DNA of 39,274 nt from an uncultured Gemmatimonadota bacterium (lineage in GTDB: Bacteria; Gemmatimonadota; Gemmatimonadetes; Gemmatimonadales; GWC2-71-9): the NCBI GenBank assembly GCA_946887295.1, contig CAMPKP010000013.1, forward strand, positions 1 to 39,274, in the 5' to 3' direction. This document shows, one piece after another, positions 31,350-39,274 of this stretch. Both the position numbers and the translations under genes were made by a program. Within the stretch, counting starts at the first letter, position 1; the number at the start of each line of letters is the position of its first letter. A model generated the notes under the pieces. The model ran no database searches. It was not told the origin of the DNA and saw nothing but the letters and a program-made list of their open reading frames with translations.

Positions 31350-32198
31350 GTGCGCCCATCCTCCCTGGCCGTCATCGGCCTCGGCGCCATCGGGGGATCG
31401 CTCGCCTGGCAATCCCGTCTCGCCGGCGTCGACCGGGTGGTCGGCTTCTCGCCCTCCCGGGGCGAGGGCGTTGCCGCGCTCAGGGCTTCCGCGATCTCCG
31501 AATTCGCCGACTCGCCCGCCAAGGCCGTCCGGGGCGCGGATCTGGTCGTGCTGGCGGTCCCCCCCGGACCTACCCTCGATCTCATCGCCCGGTTGGCCCG
31601 ATCGGTTGAGCCCGGGGCCATGGTGACCGACGTCTGCAGTCTCAAGGCCCCGGTCATGGCCCGGGCCGCCGGGGCGGGTCTGGGCGACCGGTTCGCCGGC
31701 TCCCACCCTCTGGCCGGCACCCACGACTCCGGATTCGGCGCCGCTCGGCCCGACCGGCTGCGCGGGTGCGTGGTGTACGTGTGCGAGAGCGCTTCCACCG
31801 AGGGATCGCAGGCCGCCCGGCGGGTCATGCGATTCTGGGAGGACGTGCTGGAGGCCCAGCCGGTCCTCATCGACGCCGCCGCGCACGACCGGCAGCTGGC
31901 CTGGACCAGCCACCTGCCGCAGGCCGTGGCGTTCGCCCTCGCGAAGGCGCTGGCCGACCGCGGGCTAGGCGGGGTCTCGTACGGAAGCGGTGCGCGGGAC
32001 ACGACCCGCCTTGCCGCAAGCAGCCCCGAGATGTGGCTGGACATTCTGTTGCAGAACCGGGAGCCGCTGGTCGAGGCGCTCTCCGGCGTCGAGAGCGGTC
32101 TGGCCGAGCTGCGACGATTCATCGAAGCGGGCGATCGCCAGGCCCTCGAGCGCTACCTCGAGACCGCCCGCGAGTTCCGCCGCGGGCTCGACCGATGA
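31350..32198 (+). CDS. tyrA: Prephenate dehydrogenase TyrA
   Basis: The 282-aa enzyme oxidatively decarboxylates prephenate to 4-hydroxyphenylpyruvate in tyrosine synthesis (or arogenate to tyrosine). The NAD(P)-binding turn GLGAIGGS is at residues 10-17. VVGFSPSR ends the second strand. VVLAVPPGPTLDL, VTDVCSLKAPVM and FAGSHPLAGTHDSGFGAA are family signatures. TSHLPQAVAFALA carries the His that binds prephenate. There is no chorismate mutase or ACT domain. The start is GTG 31350; longer starts would begin before or within the promoter at 31229-31257. The stop overlaps aroA (ATGA). A second, truncated tyrA-like fragment occurs at 1-225. Confidence 0.92.
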   Translation: MRPSSLAVIGLGAIGGSLAWQSRLAGVDRVVGFSPSRGEGVAALRASAISEFADSPAKAVRGADLVVLAVPPGPTLDLIARLARSVEPGAMVTDVCSLKAPVMARAAGAGLGDRFAGSHPLAGTHDSGFGAARPDRLRGCVVYVCESASTEGSQAARRVMRFWEDVLEAQPVLIDAAAHDRQLAWTSHLPQAVAFALAKALADRGLGGVSYGSGARDTTRLAASSPEMWLDILLQNREPLVEALSGVESGLAELRRFIEAGDRQALERYLETAREFRRGLDR

Positions 32199-33466
32199 AG
32201 GTCGGCGGTACGGTCCGAGCTCCCGGCGACAAGAGCATCACCCACCGGGCGCTGCTGCTGGCGGCGCTCGGCCGGGGCGTGAGCCACATCGGAGGCGCGC
32301 TCACCTCGCTCGATGCCCGCTCCAGCGCGCGCGTGCTCCGGCAGCTGGGGGCGGAGATCTCTCCGCTCCGCGAGGGTGACGTGCTCACCATCAGGGGCCG
32401 CGGCCGCTTCCGGGCCCCCGAGCGGACGCTCGACTGCGGCAACTCGGGCACGACCACGCGGCTCCTGCTGGGGCTGCTCGCCGGTCACCGCTTCAAGGCC
32501 ACCCTTACCGGCGACGCCTCGCTGCGCCGCCGGCCGATGCGCCGGGTCACCGGGCCGCTCACCGAGATGGGGGCCCGGTTCGTGGAGCTCGCCGGCGACG
32601 GCCTCCCGCTCACGGTGCGCGGTGGACGCCTTCGGCCGATCCGCTACGCGATGCCGGTCTCCAGCGCGCAGATCAAGAGCTCGCTCCTCCTCGCCGGCGT
32701 GATGGGCGAGGTGGCGGTGGACCTCCTGGAGCCGAGCGGGCGGTCCCGCGACCACACCGAGCGCATGTTGCGCGCGTTCGGCTACGACGTGGGGGAGCGG
32801 GACGGCTGGATCGAGTTCCGGCCCGGGGGTCGCATCGAGCCCTTCGATATTCAGGTGCCGGGCGACCCCTCGTCGGCCGCGTTCCTCGTGGGCGCCGCGG
32901 CCCTGGCCGAAGCTGGACAGGTGAGGATCGCCGGTGTGGGCGTGAACCCGACCCGCACCGGCTTTCTCCGCGTGCTCGAGCGGATGGGGGCTGACGTCGC
33001 GGTGGATGCCCCCGACACCAGCTTTGGAGAGCCGGTGGCCGATCTGATCGCGGGTCCGGCATCGCTGCGCCGCACCGAGGTCACCGCGGGCGAGATCCCC
33101 GGCCTGATCGACGAGATTCCCCTGCTGGCCGTTCTCGCCACCCGCGCGGAGGGCGACACCGTGTTCCGCGACGTCGGCGAGCTGAGGGTCAAGGAGAGCG
33201 ACCGGCTGGGGCTGATCGCCGGGAACATCCGGGCGGTCGGGGGCAGGGCGGAGGTGCGCGGCGACGACCTCCACGTGCAAGGCGTCGAGCGCCCCCCACG
33301 GGGCAGGGTGCGCACCGCGGGTGACCACCGGATCGCCATGGCGTTCGCGGTGCTGGGCACGCTGCCGGGCGCACGGATCTCGATCGACGACATGGCCTGC
33401 GCCGCGGTGAGCTTTCCTGGTTTCTCCGCGACGTTGCGCAGCATCGCGGCGAGGAGCTCCCGATGA
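32195..33466 (+). CDS. aroA: 3-Phosphoshikimate 1-carboxyvinyltransferase AroA (EPSP synthase)
   Basis: AroA (423 aa) joins shikimate-3-phosphate with phosphoenolpyruvate to give EPSP in the shikimate pathway. Recognisable motifs are PGDKSITHRALLLAAL (Lys13, Arg18), the DCGNSGTTTR segment (residues 80-89), RRRPMRRV, the SSAQIKSSLLLAG helix, IDEIPLLAVLA (catalytic Asp region), LRVKESDR and DHRIAMA. The GNSGTTTR sequence differs from the GNAGTAMR of enterobacterial enzymes and resembles that in Staphylococcus-type (class II-like) enzymes. It starts within the tyrA stop, and its own stop overlaps cmk (ATGA), so the three genes are probably translated in a coupled way. Confidence 0.96.
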   Translation: MKVGGTVRAPGDKSITHRALLLAALGRGVSHIGGALTSLDARSSARVLRQLGAEISPLREGDVLTIRGRGRFRAPERTLDCGNSGTTTRLLLGLLAGHRFKATLTGDASLRRRPMRRVTGPLTEMGARFVELAGDGLPLTVRGGRLRPIRYAMPVSSAQIKSSLLLAGVMGEVAVDLLEPSGRSRDHTERMLRAFGYDVGERDGWIEFRPGGRIEPFDIQVPGDPSSAAFLVGAAALAEAGQVRIAGVGVNPTRTGFLRVLERMGADVAVDAPDTSFGEPVADLIAGPASLRRTEVTAGEIPGLIDEIPLLAVLATRAEGDTVFRDVGELRVKESDRLGLIAGNIRAVGGRAEVRGDDLHVQGVERPPRGRVRTAGDHRIAMAFAVLGTLPGARISIDDMACAAVSFPGFSATLRSIAARSSR

Positions 33467-34173
33467 GAGGCGGGGTGATCGCCATCGACGGGCCCTCGGC
33501 GTCCGGCAAGTCCTCGACCGCTCGGGCGGTCGCGGAGGCGCTGGGCTTCGCCCACCTGGACTCCGGATCGCTCTATCGCGGGGTGACGCTGGTGGGCCTC
33601 AGGGAGGCCGCGCGCAGGGATCGCGGTGGCGAGAGCCCTCTGACCGCGGTCGGACCGGAAGCGATTCTGCGCTCGGCGGAGGACCGCGGACTGATGCTCC
33701 AGCCGGACGGCGCCGGCTTCGCGGCCTACCTCGAGGGCGAGCCGGTGGACCAGCTGCTGAGGGGCCCGGAGGTGACGGCCTGCGTCTCGGCCGTCTCCGC
33801 GGTGCCCGTGATCCGGGAGTGGATCAACTCCCGCCTCCGCGCGATGGTCCGGGCCGGGCGTGCCGTCGTGGTGGACGGCCGGGACATCGGCACCGTGGTC
33901 TTTCCCGACGCCGAGCTCAAGATCTTCCTGACCGCGACGCCGGAGGCCCGGGCGGGGCGCCGCATCAACCAGCGGGGCGATCCGGTGGGGCCCGGCGGTC
34001 TGGAAGCGGAGACCGCCGCCCTGGCCGCGCGGGATCACGCGGACTCCAGCCGCGCGGTGGCCCCCCTCAAGGCCGCCCCGGACGCCGTCCCCCTGGACAC
34101 CACGACCATGTCGTTCGCCGACCAGGTCCGCTTCATCGTGGAGCTGGCCCGGCCCATCTTCGGCACCCGCTAG
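33463..34173 (+). CDS. cmk: Cytidylate kinase Cmk
   Basis: Cmk (236 aa) phosphorylates CMP and dCMP with ATP. The P-loop is GPSASGKSS (residues 10-18), followed by HLDSGSLYRGVTL, the nucleotide-binding region typical of bacterial CMP kinases. The C-terminal half has VVVDGRDIGTVVFPDAELKIFLTA and a lid with ARDHADSSRAVAPLK, ending in DTTTMSFADQV. The ATG overlaps the aroA stop. The aroA-cmk-rpsA order is widespread in bacteria. The rpsA gene follows after about 150 bp and may have its own promoter. Confidence 0.95.
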   Translation: MRGGVIAIDGPSASGKSSTARAVAEALGFAHLDSGSLYRGVTLVGLREAARRDRGGESPLTAVGPEAILRSAEDRGLMLQPDGAGFAAYLEGEPVDQLLRGPEVTACVSAVSAVPVIREWINSRLRAMVRAGRAVVVDGRDIGTVVFPDAELKIFLTATPEARAGRRINQRGDPVGPGGLEAETAALAARDHADSSRAVAPLKAAPDAVPLDTTTMSFADQVRFIVELARPIFGTR

Positions 34174-34201
34174 CCATCGAGCGGCAACTGGTTGGGACGC
34201 C

Positions 34202-34230
34202 TTGCGTTGGCCCATTCGTCGTGTTACCCT
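34202..34230 (+). promoter_or_regulatory. Possible promoter upstream of rpsA (weak)
   Basis: TTGCGT (34202-34207) and TACCCT (34225-34230) are separated by 17 bp in the cmk-rpsA gap. Each matches the sigma70 consensus at only three positions. The spacing and location fit an rpsA promoter, and if used it would favour a start codon downstream of 34237. Confidence 0.25.
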
Positions 34231-34325
34231 ACATGGCTACGTCGCGAGCACTTCGGCCCGCGATGCCTGTACCCCAGCCCGTGGCCGGCACGGCACGGCG
34301 CACAACCCGGGATGGTGCGTTCCGC

Positions 34326-36032
34326 ATGCTCGATCAACTTCAACCCTCGACCGAACAGTTCGCCTCCCCCAGCGGTCTCCGCGTCCGGCAGGACCTCTAC
34401 GACGAAGAATACTCCGACGAAGATTACGAGCAGATGCTCTCGATGTACGAGGGCACGATGGCGCAGATCGTCGAAGGAGAGATCGTCAAGTCCAAGGTCC
34501 TCCGGGTCACCGAGAACGCCGTCATCCTCGACGTCGGCTTCAAGTCCGAGGGGTCGGTGCCCCTGGACGAGTTCAAGGATCCCCAGTCCCTGAAGGAAGG
34601 GGACGAGGTCGAGGTCTTCCTCGAGCACCTCGAGGACCAGGAGGGCGCGGTCGTCCTCTCGAAGAAGAAGGCCGACTTCATGCGGGTCTGGGAGAAGATC
34701 CGCGTGGCCCACGAGAGCGACCAGCCGGTGGAAGGCACCCTGATCAAGAAGATCAAGGGCGGCGTGGTGGTGAACCTGATGGGCGTGGACGCGTTCCTCC
34801 CCGGCAGCCAGATCGCGCTCCGCCGGGTGCCCAACATCGACGAGCTGCTGGGCCAGACCTACGAGTTCAAGATCATCAAGCTGAACAAGCGGCGGCGGAA
34901 CATCGTCGTGAGCCGGCGGGTGATCCTGGAGAACGAGCGGGCCCACAAGCGCGAGCACCTCATGAAGGAGCTCGCCGTCGGCCAGGTCCGGAAGGGTGTG
35001 GTCAAGAACATCACCGACTTCGGCGCCTTCATCGACCTCGGCGGCGTGGACGGTCTGCTGCACATCACCGACATGTCCTACGGCCGCGTCTCCCATCCCA
35101 CCGAGATGGTCGCGATCGGCCGCGAGGTCGAGGTCAAGATCCTCGACATCGACTGGCAGCGCGAGCGCATCAGCCTGGGCATGAAGCAGCTCCAGTCCTA
35201 CCCGTGGCAGAACGTGGCCGCCAAGTATCCGGTCGGCACCCGGGTCCAGGGCAAGGTGGTCTCGATCACCAACTACGGCGCGTTCGTCGAGATCGAGCCG
35301 GGCATCGAGGGGCTGGTCCACATCTCCGAGATGAGCTGGACCCGCAACGTCCGGCACCCGTCGAAGATCGTGAGCATCGGCGAGACCATCGAGGCGGTGG
35401 TGCTCAAGGTGGACGAGGCCGAGGAAAAGATCTCGCTCGGCATGAAGCAGACCGAGCAGGATCCCTGGATGGTGCTGCCGCTCAAGTACCCGGTGGGCAC
35501 CCGGATCCAGGGCAAGGTCCGCAACCTCACCAGCTTCGGCGCCTTCGTCGAGATCGAGCCGGGCATCGACGGCCTGATCCACATCTCCGACATGTCCTGG
35601 ACCAAGCGGGTCCAGCACCCGTCGGAAGTGGTGAAGAAGGGCGACGGGGTTGACGTCGTGATCCTCAACATCGACGCCGAGAACAAGCGGATCTCCCTGG
35701 GCCTCAAGCAGGCCGAAGAGGATCCCTGGCTCCGGATCGGCGAGACCTATCCCATCGGGATGGAGCTGCGCGGCCGGGTGGTGCGCCTGATGGACAAGGG
35801 CGTCGTGGTGGATCTGGGCAACGACATCGAAGGCTTCGTGCCGATGTCCCAGCTCGGCATCCCCAACATCGAGAACCCGGGCGACGCGGTAAAGGAAGGC
35901 CAGCCGGTGGACCTCAAGGTGCTCGAGGTGGACCCGATCCACCACCGGATCGTGCTCATGGTCACCAACTACCCCGACGAGCCGATCATCCCGCCGGTGC
36001 GGCCGGTCACGGAAGAGGCCACCGCCGAGTAG
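34326..36032 (+). CDS. rpsA: 30S ribosomal protein S1
   Basis: The 568-aa protein contains six S1 RNA-binding domains at about residues 48-115, 130-200, 218-288, 303-375, 390-462 and 477-550. Domains 3-5 have the classical 'G-x-V-x-x-(I/L)-(T/S)-x-(F/Y)-GAFV(E/D)' and 'GL(V/I/L)HI(S/T)(D/E)MS' strands. S1 binds mRNA on the 30S subunit and helps start translation of structured messages. The N-terminus before domain 1 is acidic (DLYDEEYSDEDYE). Earlier ATGs at 34234 and 34263 would add up to 31 residues of no recognisable homology; 34326 is preferred, but its ribosome binding site is weak. A strong intrinsic terminator follows 24 bp after the stop. Confidence 0.93.
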   Translation: MLDQLQPSTEQFASPSGLRVRQDLYDEEYSDEDYEQMLSMYEGTMAQIVEGEIVKSKVLRVTENAVILDVGFKSEGSVPLDEFKDPQSLKEGDEVEVFLEHLEDQEGAVVLSKKKADFMRVWEKIRVAHESDQPVEGTLIKKIKGGVVVNLMGVDAFLPGSQIALRRVPNIDELLGQTYEFKIIKLNKRRRNIVVSRRVILENERAHKREHLMKELAVGQVRKGVVKNITDFGAFIDLGGVDGLLHITDMSYGRVSHPTEMVAIGREVEVKILDIDWQRERISLGMKQLQSYPWQNVAAKYPVGTRVQGKVVSITNYGAFVEIEPGIEGLVHISEMSWTRNVRHPSKIVSIGETIEAVVLKVDEAEEKISLGMKQTEQDPWMVLPLKYPVGTRIQGKVRNLTSFGAFVEIEPGIDGLIHISDMSWTKRVQHPSEVVKKGDGVDVVILNIDAENKRISLGLKQAEEDPWLRIGETYPIGMELRGRVVRLMDKGVVVDLGNDIEGFVPMSQLGIPNIENPGDAVKEGQPVDLKVLEVDPIHHRIVLMVTNYPDEPIIPPVRPVTEEATAE

Positions 36033-36056
36033 GGATCCAAAGGCGACTGGATACGA

Positions 36057-36093
36057 CGAAGGGGAGCCCGGACGGGCTCCCCTTCGCGTTTAT
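36057..36093 (+). terminator. Intrinsic terminator after rpsA
   Basis: A perfect 13-bp stem, CGAAGGGGAGCCC (36057-36069) paired with GGGCTCCCCTTCG (36074-36086), has a GGAC loop and is followed by CGTTTATATT. It ends the rpsA transcript. The T-rich tail also contains the -10-like element of the next gene. Confidence 0.9.
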
Positions 36094-36096
36094 ATT
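36091..36096 (+). promoter_or_regulatory. -10-like element directly before the carboxylase gene
   Basis: TATATT ends 8 bp before the ATG at 36105. It lies in the T-tract of the rpsA terminator. If it is a -10 hexamer, transcription would start at or within a base or two of the ATG (a leaderless mRNA). No Shine-Dalgarno sequence is present in the intervening GTCTCCCG, which fits this reading. No -35 element is recognisable. Confidence 0.4.
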
Positions 36097-36104
36097 GTCT
36101 CCCG

Positions 36105-37658
36105 ATGCCCGACCCCCGTGAGCTCCTCGAACAGCTTCATCACCGCCAGTCCCTCGCCGAGCAGGGCGGGGGGGCGGCGCGGATCGCCCAACAGCACAAG
36201 AAGGGGAAGCTCACCGCGCGCGAGCGGCTGGATCTGCTGCTCGACGAAGGCAGCTTCGTGGAGCTCGACCGGTTCGTCACCCATCGCTCGACCGATTTCG
36301 GGCTCGACCGGCAGGTGGTGCCGGGTGACGGGGTGGTGACGGGCCACGGGCGGGTGGACGGCCGCCTGGTCTACGTGTTCTCCCAGGACTTCACCGTCTT
36401 CGGCGGATCGCTGAGCGAGGCCCACGCCGAGAAGATCTGCAAGGTGATGGACCTCGCCGTCCGCAACGGCGCGCCGGTGGTGGGGCTCGACGATTCCGGC
36501 GGCGCGCGGATCCAGGAGGGCGTGGCCTCGCTGGGCGGCTACGCCGACATTTTCCTCCGCAACACCCTGGCCTCGGGCGTCGTCCCGCAGATCTCCGCCA
36601 TCCTCGGACCCTGCGCGGGCGGCGCGGTGTACAGCCCGGCGATCACCGATTTCATCTTCATGGTGCGCGGGGTCAGCTACATGTTCGTCACCGGCCCCAA
36701 CGTGGTGAAGACGGTGACCCACGAGGAAGTGACGTTCGACGCGCTGGGAGGCGCGGACGTCCACGGATCCACCTCCGGGGTGGCGCACTTCGTTCACGAC
36801 ACCGAGGCCGAGTGCCTGCTGACCATCCGCCGGCTCCTCGGCTTCCTGCCGCTCAACAATCTCGACGAGCCTCCCGAGCACCCCACCGACGATCCCGCCG
36901 ACCGGCGCGACGAGGCCCTGCTCGACCTGATTCCCGACAGCCCCAACAAGCCTTACGACATGCACGAGGTCGTCGGGCGGGTGGTGGACGGGGGCGAGTT
37001 CCTCGAGGTGCAGCGGGGCTACGCGGACAACATGCTCACCGGCTTCGCCCGGCTGGGCGGCCGGCCGGTCGGGGTGGTGGCGAACCAGCCGGCGGTGCTG
37101 GCCGGGGTGCTCGACATCAGCGCGTCCACCAAGGCCGCGAGATTCATCCGGTTCTGCGACTGCTTCAACATTCCCGTGGTGACGTTCGTGGACGTGCCGG
37201 GCTTTCTGCCCGGGGTGGCCCAGGAGCACGGCGGGATCATCAAGCACGGAGCCAAGCTGCTCTACGCCTACTGCGAGGCGACCGTGCCGAAGCTCACCGT
37301 CATCACCCGCAAGGCCTACGGCGGGGCCTATGACGTCATGAGCTCGAAGCACATCCGGGGCGACCTCAACCTGGCCTGGCCGTCGGCCGAGATCGCGGTG
37401 ATGGGTCCCAAAGGCGCGGTCGAGATCCTCTTCAAGGACGAGATCGCCAGGGCGGACGACCCGGCCGCGGCGACCGCCCGTCTGATCGAGGAGTACACCT
37501 CCAAGTTCGCCCATCCGTACGCTGCGGCCGCGCGCGGCTACATCGACGACGTCATCGATCCGAGAGACACCCGGCCCCGCCTCATCGACGCGCTCCGGAC
37601 CCTGCGGACGAAGCGGGACCGCAACCCTCCCCGGAAGCACGGCAACATCCCGCTCTGA
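36105..37658 (+). CDS. pccB: Propionyl-CoA/acyl-CoA carboxylase, carboxyltransferase (beta) subunit
   Basis: The 517-aa protein is a biotin-dependent acyl-CoA carboxylase carboxyltransferase with two crotonase-fold domains. Landmarks are [57 protein letters not shown] in the N-domain, and [26 protein letters not shown] and [14 protein letters not shown] in the C-domain. Asp410 in GGAYDVM corresponds to the position that, in Streptomyces PccB (Asp422) versus AccB (Ile), favours propionyl-CoA, so propionyl-CoA carboxylase is the better guess. It would make (S)-methylmalonyl-CoA. Its partner biotin carboxylase gene starts at 38817. It has no Shine-Dalgarno and may be translated from a leaderless transcript. 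Confidence 0.92.
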   Translation: MPDPRELLEQLHHRQSLAEQGGGAARIAQQHKKGKLTARERLDLLLDEGSFVELDRFVTHRSTDFGLDRQVVPGDGVVTGHGRVDGRLVYVFSQDFTVFGGSLSEAHAEKICKVMDLAVRNGAPVVGLDDSGGARIQEGVASLGGYADIFLRNTLASGVVPQISAILGPCAGGAVYSPAITDFIFMVRGVSYMFVTGPNVVKTVTHEEVTFDALGGADVHGSTSGVAHFVHDTEAECLLTIRRLLGFLPLNNLDEPPEHPTDDPADRRDEALLDLIPDSPNKPYDMHEVVGRVVDGGEFLEVQRGYADNMLTGFARLGGRPVGVVANQPAVLAGVLDISASTKAARFIRFCDCFNIPVVTFVDVPGFLPGVAQEHGGIIKHGAKLLYAYCEATVPKLTVITRKAYGGAYDVMSSKHIRGDLNLAWPSAEIAVMGPKGAVEILFKDEIARADDPAAATARLIEEYTSKFAHPYAAAARGYIDDVIDPRDTRPRLIDALRTLRTKRDRNPPRKHGNIPL

Positions 37659-37803
37659 GGACCTCGCCGCGGGTGGCGCTGTGGGGCCGGGACCGACTCG
37701 GCCGTCACCGCTGATGGCCGGCAGCCCGCGGCCCGGGCCGGCCGGGTGAGCGCCGGCGGCGCCCCTAGCCAAGTGCCAGCGGCCATACCATCTTGAGACG
37801 TCC

Positions 37804-38820
37804 ATGCACGCGCTTTCCCGGCAGTCGAAGGTTGCCCCGCCACCCCATGGGCCGAGGCTCCGCCGCGCCGTCGCAGCGGGGCTGCTGCCGTTCCTGCTCA
37901 CCGCCGCTTCACTCCACGCGCAGGGCGCGATCGACCCCAACGTGGCGCCCCGCGCCGCCGCACTCGAGCGCGAGGGCGAGCGCCACATGGCGATCGACCT
38001 CCTGGGCCGCTACCTCGCTACCGCACCCGACGACGGCAGGGCCTGGCTGCAGCTCGGCCGGTTCTATCTGTACGACGCCCGCGACTGGCATCTCCACGGC
38101 CACCGCGGCGAGCCCGACGGGCGGCTCTATCTCGACTTCGCCGCCACCGCGCTGGAGCAGTCCATCCGGCTGGCGGTGGATTCGGGCGTCATCTTCCGGG
38201 GCCTCGCCGAGGTCGAGCGGTCGCTGGTCGTCGTCGAGCAGGTCGGGTGGGCCGCCGCGCGGACCGCGACCGGGCCCGAGCGGGCCCCGCAAATGCCGCC
38301 GTTCGTGCTCGAGCTCGGCGAGAATCTGTTGGCCTCGTGTCCGGCGGGCGGCGTGCTCCTCACCGGCAACGACCTCGAAGCGCTCTCGGTGTGGTACGGC
38401 AGCATGGAACGGCCCTCCCTCGACGTCCTCCCCATCCGCCCCGACCTCTACGCCACCGACTCGCTGTACCGGCTGCGCATGGCGCAGGCGATGGGAGTGG
38501 ACGCCACGCTGCCGGTGCAGCGCGCGCTCGGCGAGGTGGCGCCGCGGCGGCCGCTCTGTCTCAGCCCGGGCACCGACAGCGCCGCGGTACCCGCGATCAC
38601 GTGGCTGCCCTACCGTCTGGTGCGGGTGAGCCGGCCGGCGACCTCGGGCTCCGAGGCGATGAGCGTCAACGAGCTGCTCAAGGCCGTGCGCCAGAACCCG
38701 TCCCCCTGGGTGGTGGACGTGCGCGGCGTCTACGACCGCGCCGCGAGCCATAATCTGGTCCTCTGCAGCAGCCTTCTCCTCCTCTTCGGAGATACGCCCC
38801 CGCCCGCCTGCCGGCCGTGA
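37804..38820 (+). CDS. Exported hypothetical protein with TPR-like start, 338 aa
   Basis: The N-terminus has a basic region and a hydrophobic signal segment ([19 protein letters not shown], cleavage near residue 40). The mature part begins with [42 protein letters not shown], split as one tetratricopeptide-like pair of helices. A central segment contains [17 protein letters not shown] and [16 protein letters not shown], reminiscent of a segment seen in some large membrane glycosyltransferase-like (DUF2723-type) proteins; that resemblance is weak. I assign no function. It sits between two carboxylase subunit genes with a 4-bp overlap to the biotin carboxylase (GTGA at 38817-38820), though an exported protein has no obvious part in that enzyme. 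Confidence 0.6.
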   Translation: MHALSRQSKVAPPPHGPRLRRAVAAGLLPFLLTAASLHAQGAIDPNVAPRAAALEREGERHMAIDLLGRYLATAPDDGRAWLQLGRFYLYDARDWHLHGHRGEPDGRLYLDFAATALEQSIRLAVDSGVIFRGLAEVERSLVVVEQVGWAAARTATGPERAPQMPPFVLELGENLLASCPAGGVLLTGNDLEALSVWYGSMERPSLDVLPIRPDLYATDSLYRLRMAQAMGVDATLPVQRALGEVAPRRPLCLSPGTDSAAVPAITWLPYRLVRVSRPATSGSEAMSVNELLKAVRQNPSPWVVDVRGVYDRAASHNLVLCSSLLLLFGDTPPPACRP

Positions 38821-39274
38821 GGCGGGTGCTCGTCGCCAACCGCGGAGAGATCGCGCTCCGCGTCATCAGGGCTTGCCATGAGGAAGGGCTCGAGGCGGTG
38901 GCCGTCTACTCGGCCGCCGACCGCGCCGCCGCGCACGTCCGCGCCGCCGACCGCGCCGTCGAGATCGGTCCCGCCGCGCCTGCCGCGAGCTACCTCCGCA
39001 TCGACCGGCTGGTGCAGGCCGCCCGCGAGACGGACGCCGACGCGGTCCACCCGGGCTACGGCTTCCTGGCCGAGCGGGCCGCGTTCGCCGAGGCGGTCAC
39101 CGAGGCGGGGATGATCTTCGTCGGTCCCCCGGCGGCGGCCATTCGGGCGATGGGCGACAAGACCGAGGCGCGGCGGCGCATGCGGGACGCCGGCGTCCCG
39201 GTGGTCCCGGGTGGGCACGAGCCGGTCACCGAGCTCGGCGCGGCTCGCAGGCTGGCGGAAGAGCTGGGGTATCC
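38817..39274 (+). CDS. accC: Biotin carboxylase (acyl-CoA carboxylase alpha) subunit, partial
   Basis: The gene starts at GTG 38817 inside the previous stop and runs off the window end after 152 complete codons. The visible part is the N-terminal biotin carboxylase domain: [78 protein letters not shown] and the start of the ATP-grasp region (GVPVVPGG). The enzyme carboxylates biotin with ATP and bicarbonate. Together with the beta subunit at 36105 it would form an acyl-CoA carboxylase. Whether a biotin-carrier domain is fused at the C-terminus cannot be seen; such fusions are usual for PccA/AccA3-type proteins. Confidence 0.92.
   Translation, partial: MRRVLVANRGEIALRVIRACHEEGLEAVAVYSAADRAAAHVRAADRAVEIGPAAPAASYLRIDRLVQAARETDADAVHPGYGFLAERAAFAEAVTEAGMIFVGPPAAAIRAMGDKTEARRRMRDAGVPVVPGGHEPVTELGAARRLAEELGY

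Noticed and set aside
37705..37750. GC-rich inverted repeat (GGCCGGC/GCCGGCC) between carboxylase and the next gene, considered as terminator
   Set aside because: A 7-bp stem with a 14-nt loop and no T-tract is weak and expected by composition. It is not reported as a terminator.

Overview
The window is high-GC bacterial DNA, roughly 68-70% G+C by eye. It has dense, mostly plus-strand genes with many 4-bp start/stop overlaps and many small secreted lipoproteins. Gene content and style suggest an uncultured member of the Gemmatimonadota or a similar soil/sediment phylum. That assignment is an inference; there is no rRNA or tRNA here to settle it.

Layout. (a) 1-603 is a mosaic of three truncated, unrelated protein fragments: a prephenate dehydrogenase N-terminus, an outer-membrane-receptor-like piece and a thioesterase C-terminus. 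It looks like a contig-end chimera or a decayed region. (b) 669-14284 is a patchwork of small accessory genes: hypothetical proteins, a HExxH lipoprotein, a beta-barrel protein, a GNAT acetyltransferase, an M20 amidohydrolase, DUF1330 and YbjQ-like proteins, a hotdog thioesterase, a divergent gene pair sharing one CATG start, an exported RidA, NTF2-like proteins, a methyltransferase, two DinB-like proteins, an SGNH hydrolase and small membrane proteins. (c) 14373-29542 is the centrepiece: glgE, treS-maltokinase fusion, glgB, treZ, glgX, treY and ppk2, all on one strand with overlaps or gaps of no more than 26 nt. (d) 29539-30941 (minus strand) encodes a stand-alone response regulator, a bitopic protein and a prepilin. 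(e) 31350-36032 is the conserved tyrA-aroA-cmk-rpsA order, preceded by a sigma70-like promoter and followed by a strong intrinsic terminator at 36057-36093. (f) 36105-39274 holds a propionyl/acyl-CoA carboxylase beta subunit, a secreted unknown protein, and the start of a biotin carboxylase that runs off the window.

How the genes work together. Six consecutive GH13-family enzymes plus a maltokinase domain form a closed trehalose/alpha-glucan cycle. TreS turns trehalose into maltose, the maltokinase domain makes maltose-1-phosphate, GlgE extends alpha-1,4-glucan and GlgB branches it. GlgX debranches it, and TreY with TreZ cut the linear chains back to trehalose. The only ATP-consuming step is maltokinase. 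The last gene, translationally coupled to treY, is a class III-like polyphosphate kinase 2 that could regenerate ATP from polyphosphate. A CRP/FNR-like palindrome (TGTGA-N6-TCACC) lies just upstream of glgE. I consider the polyphosphate-linked trehalose-glycogen operon the most interesting unit in the window. No CRISPR array, phage, insertion sequence or RNA gene was recognised.
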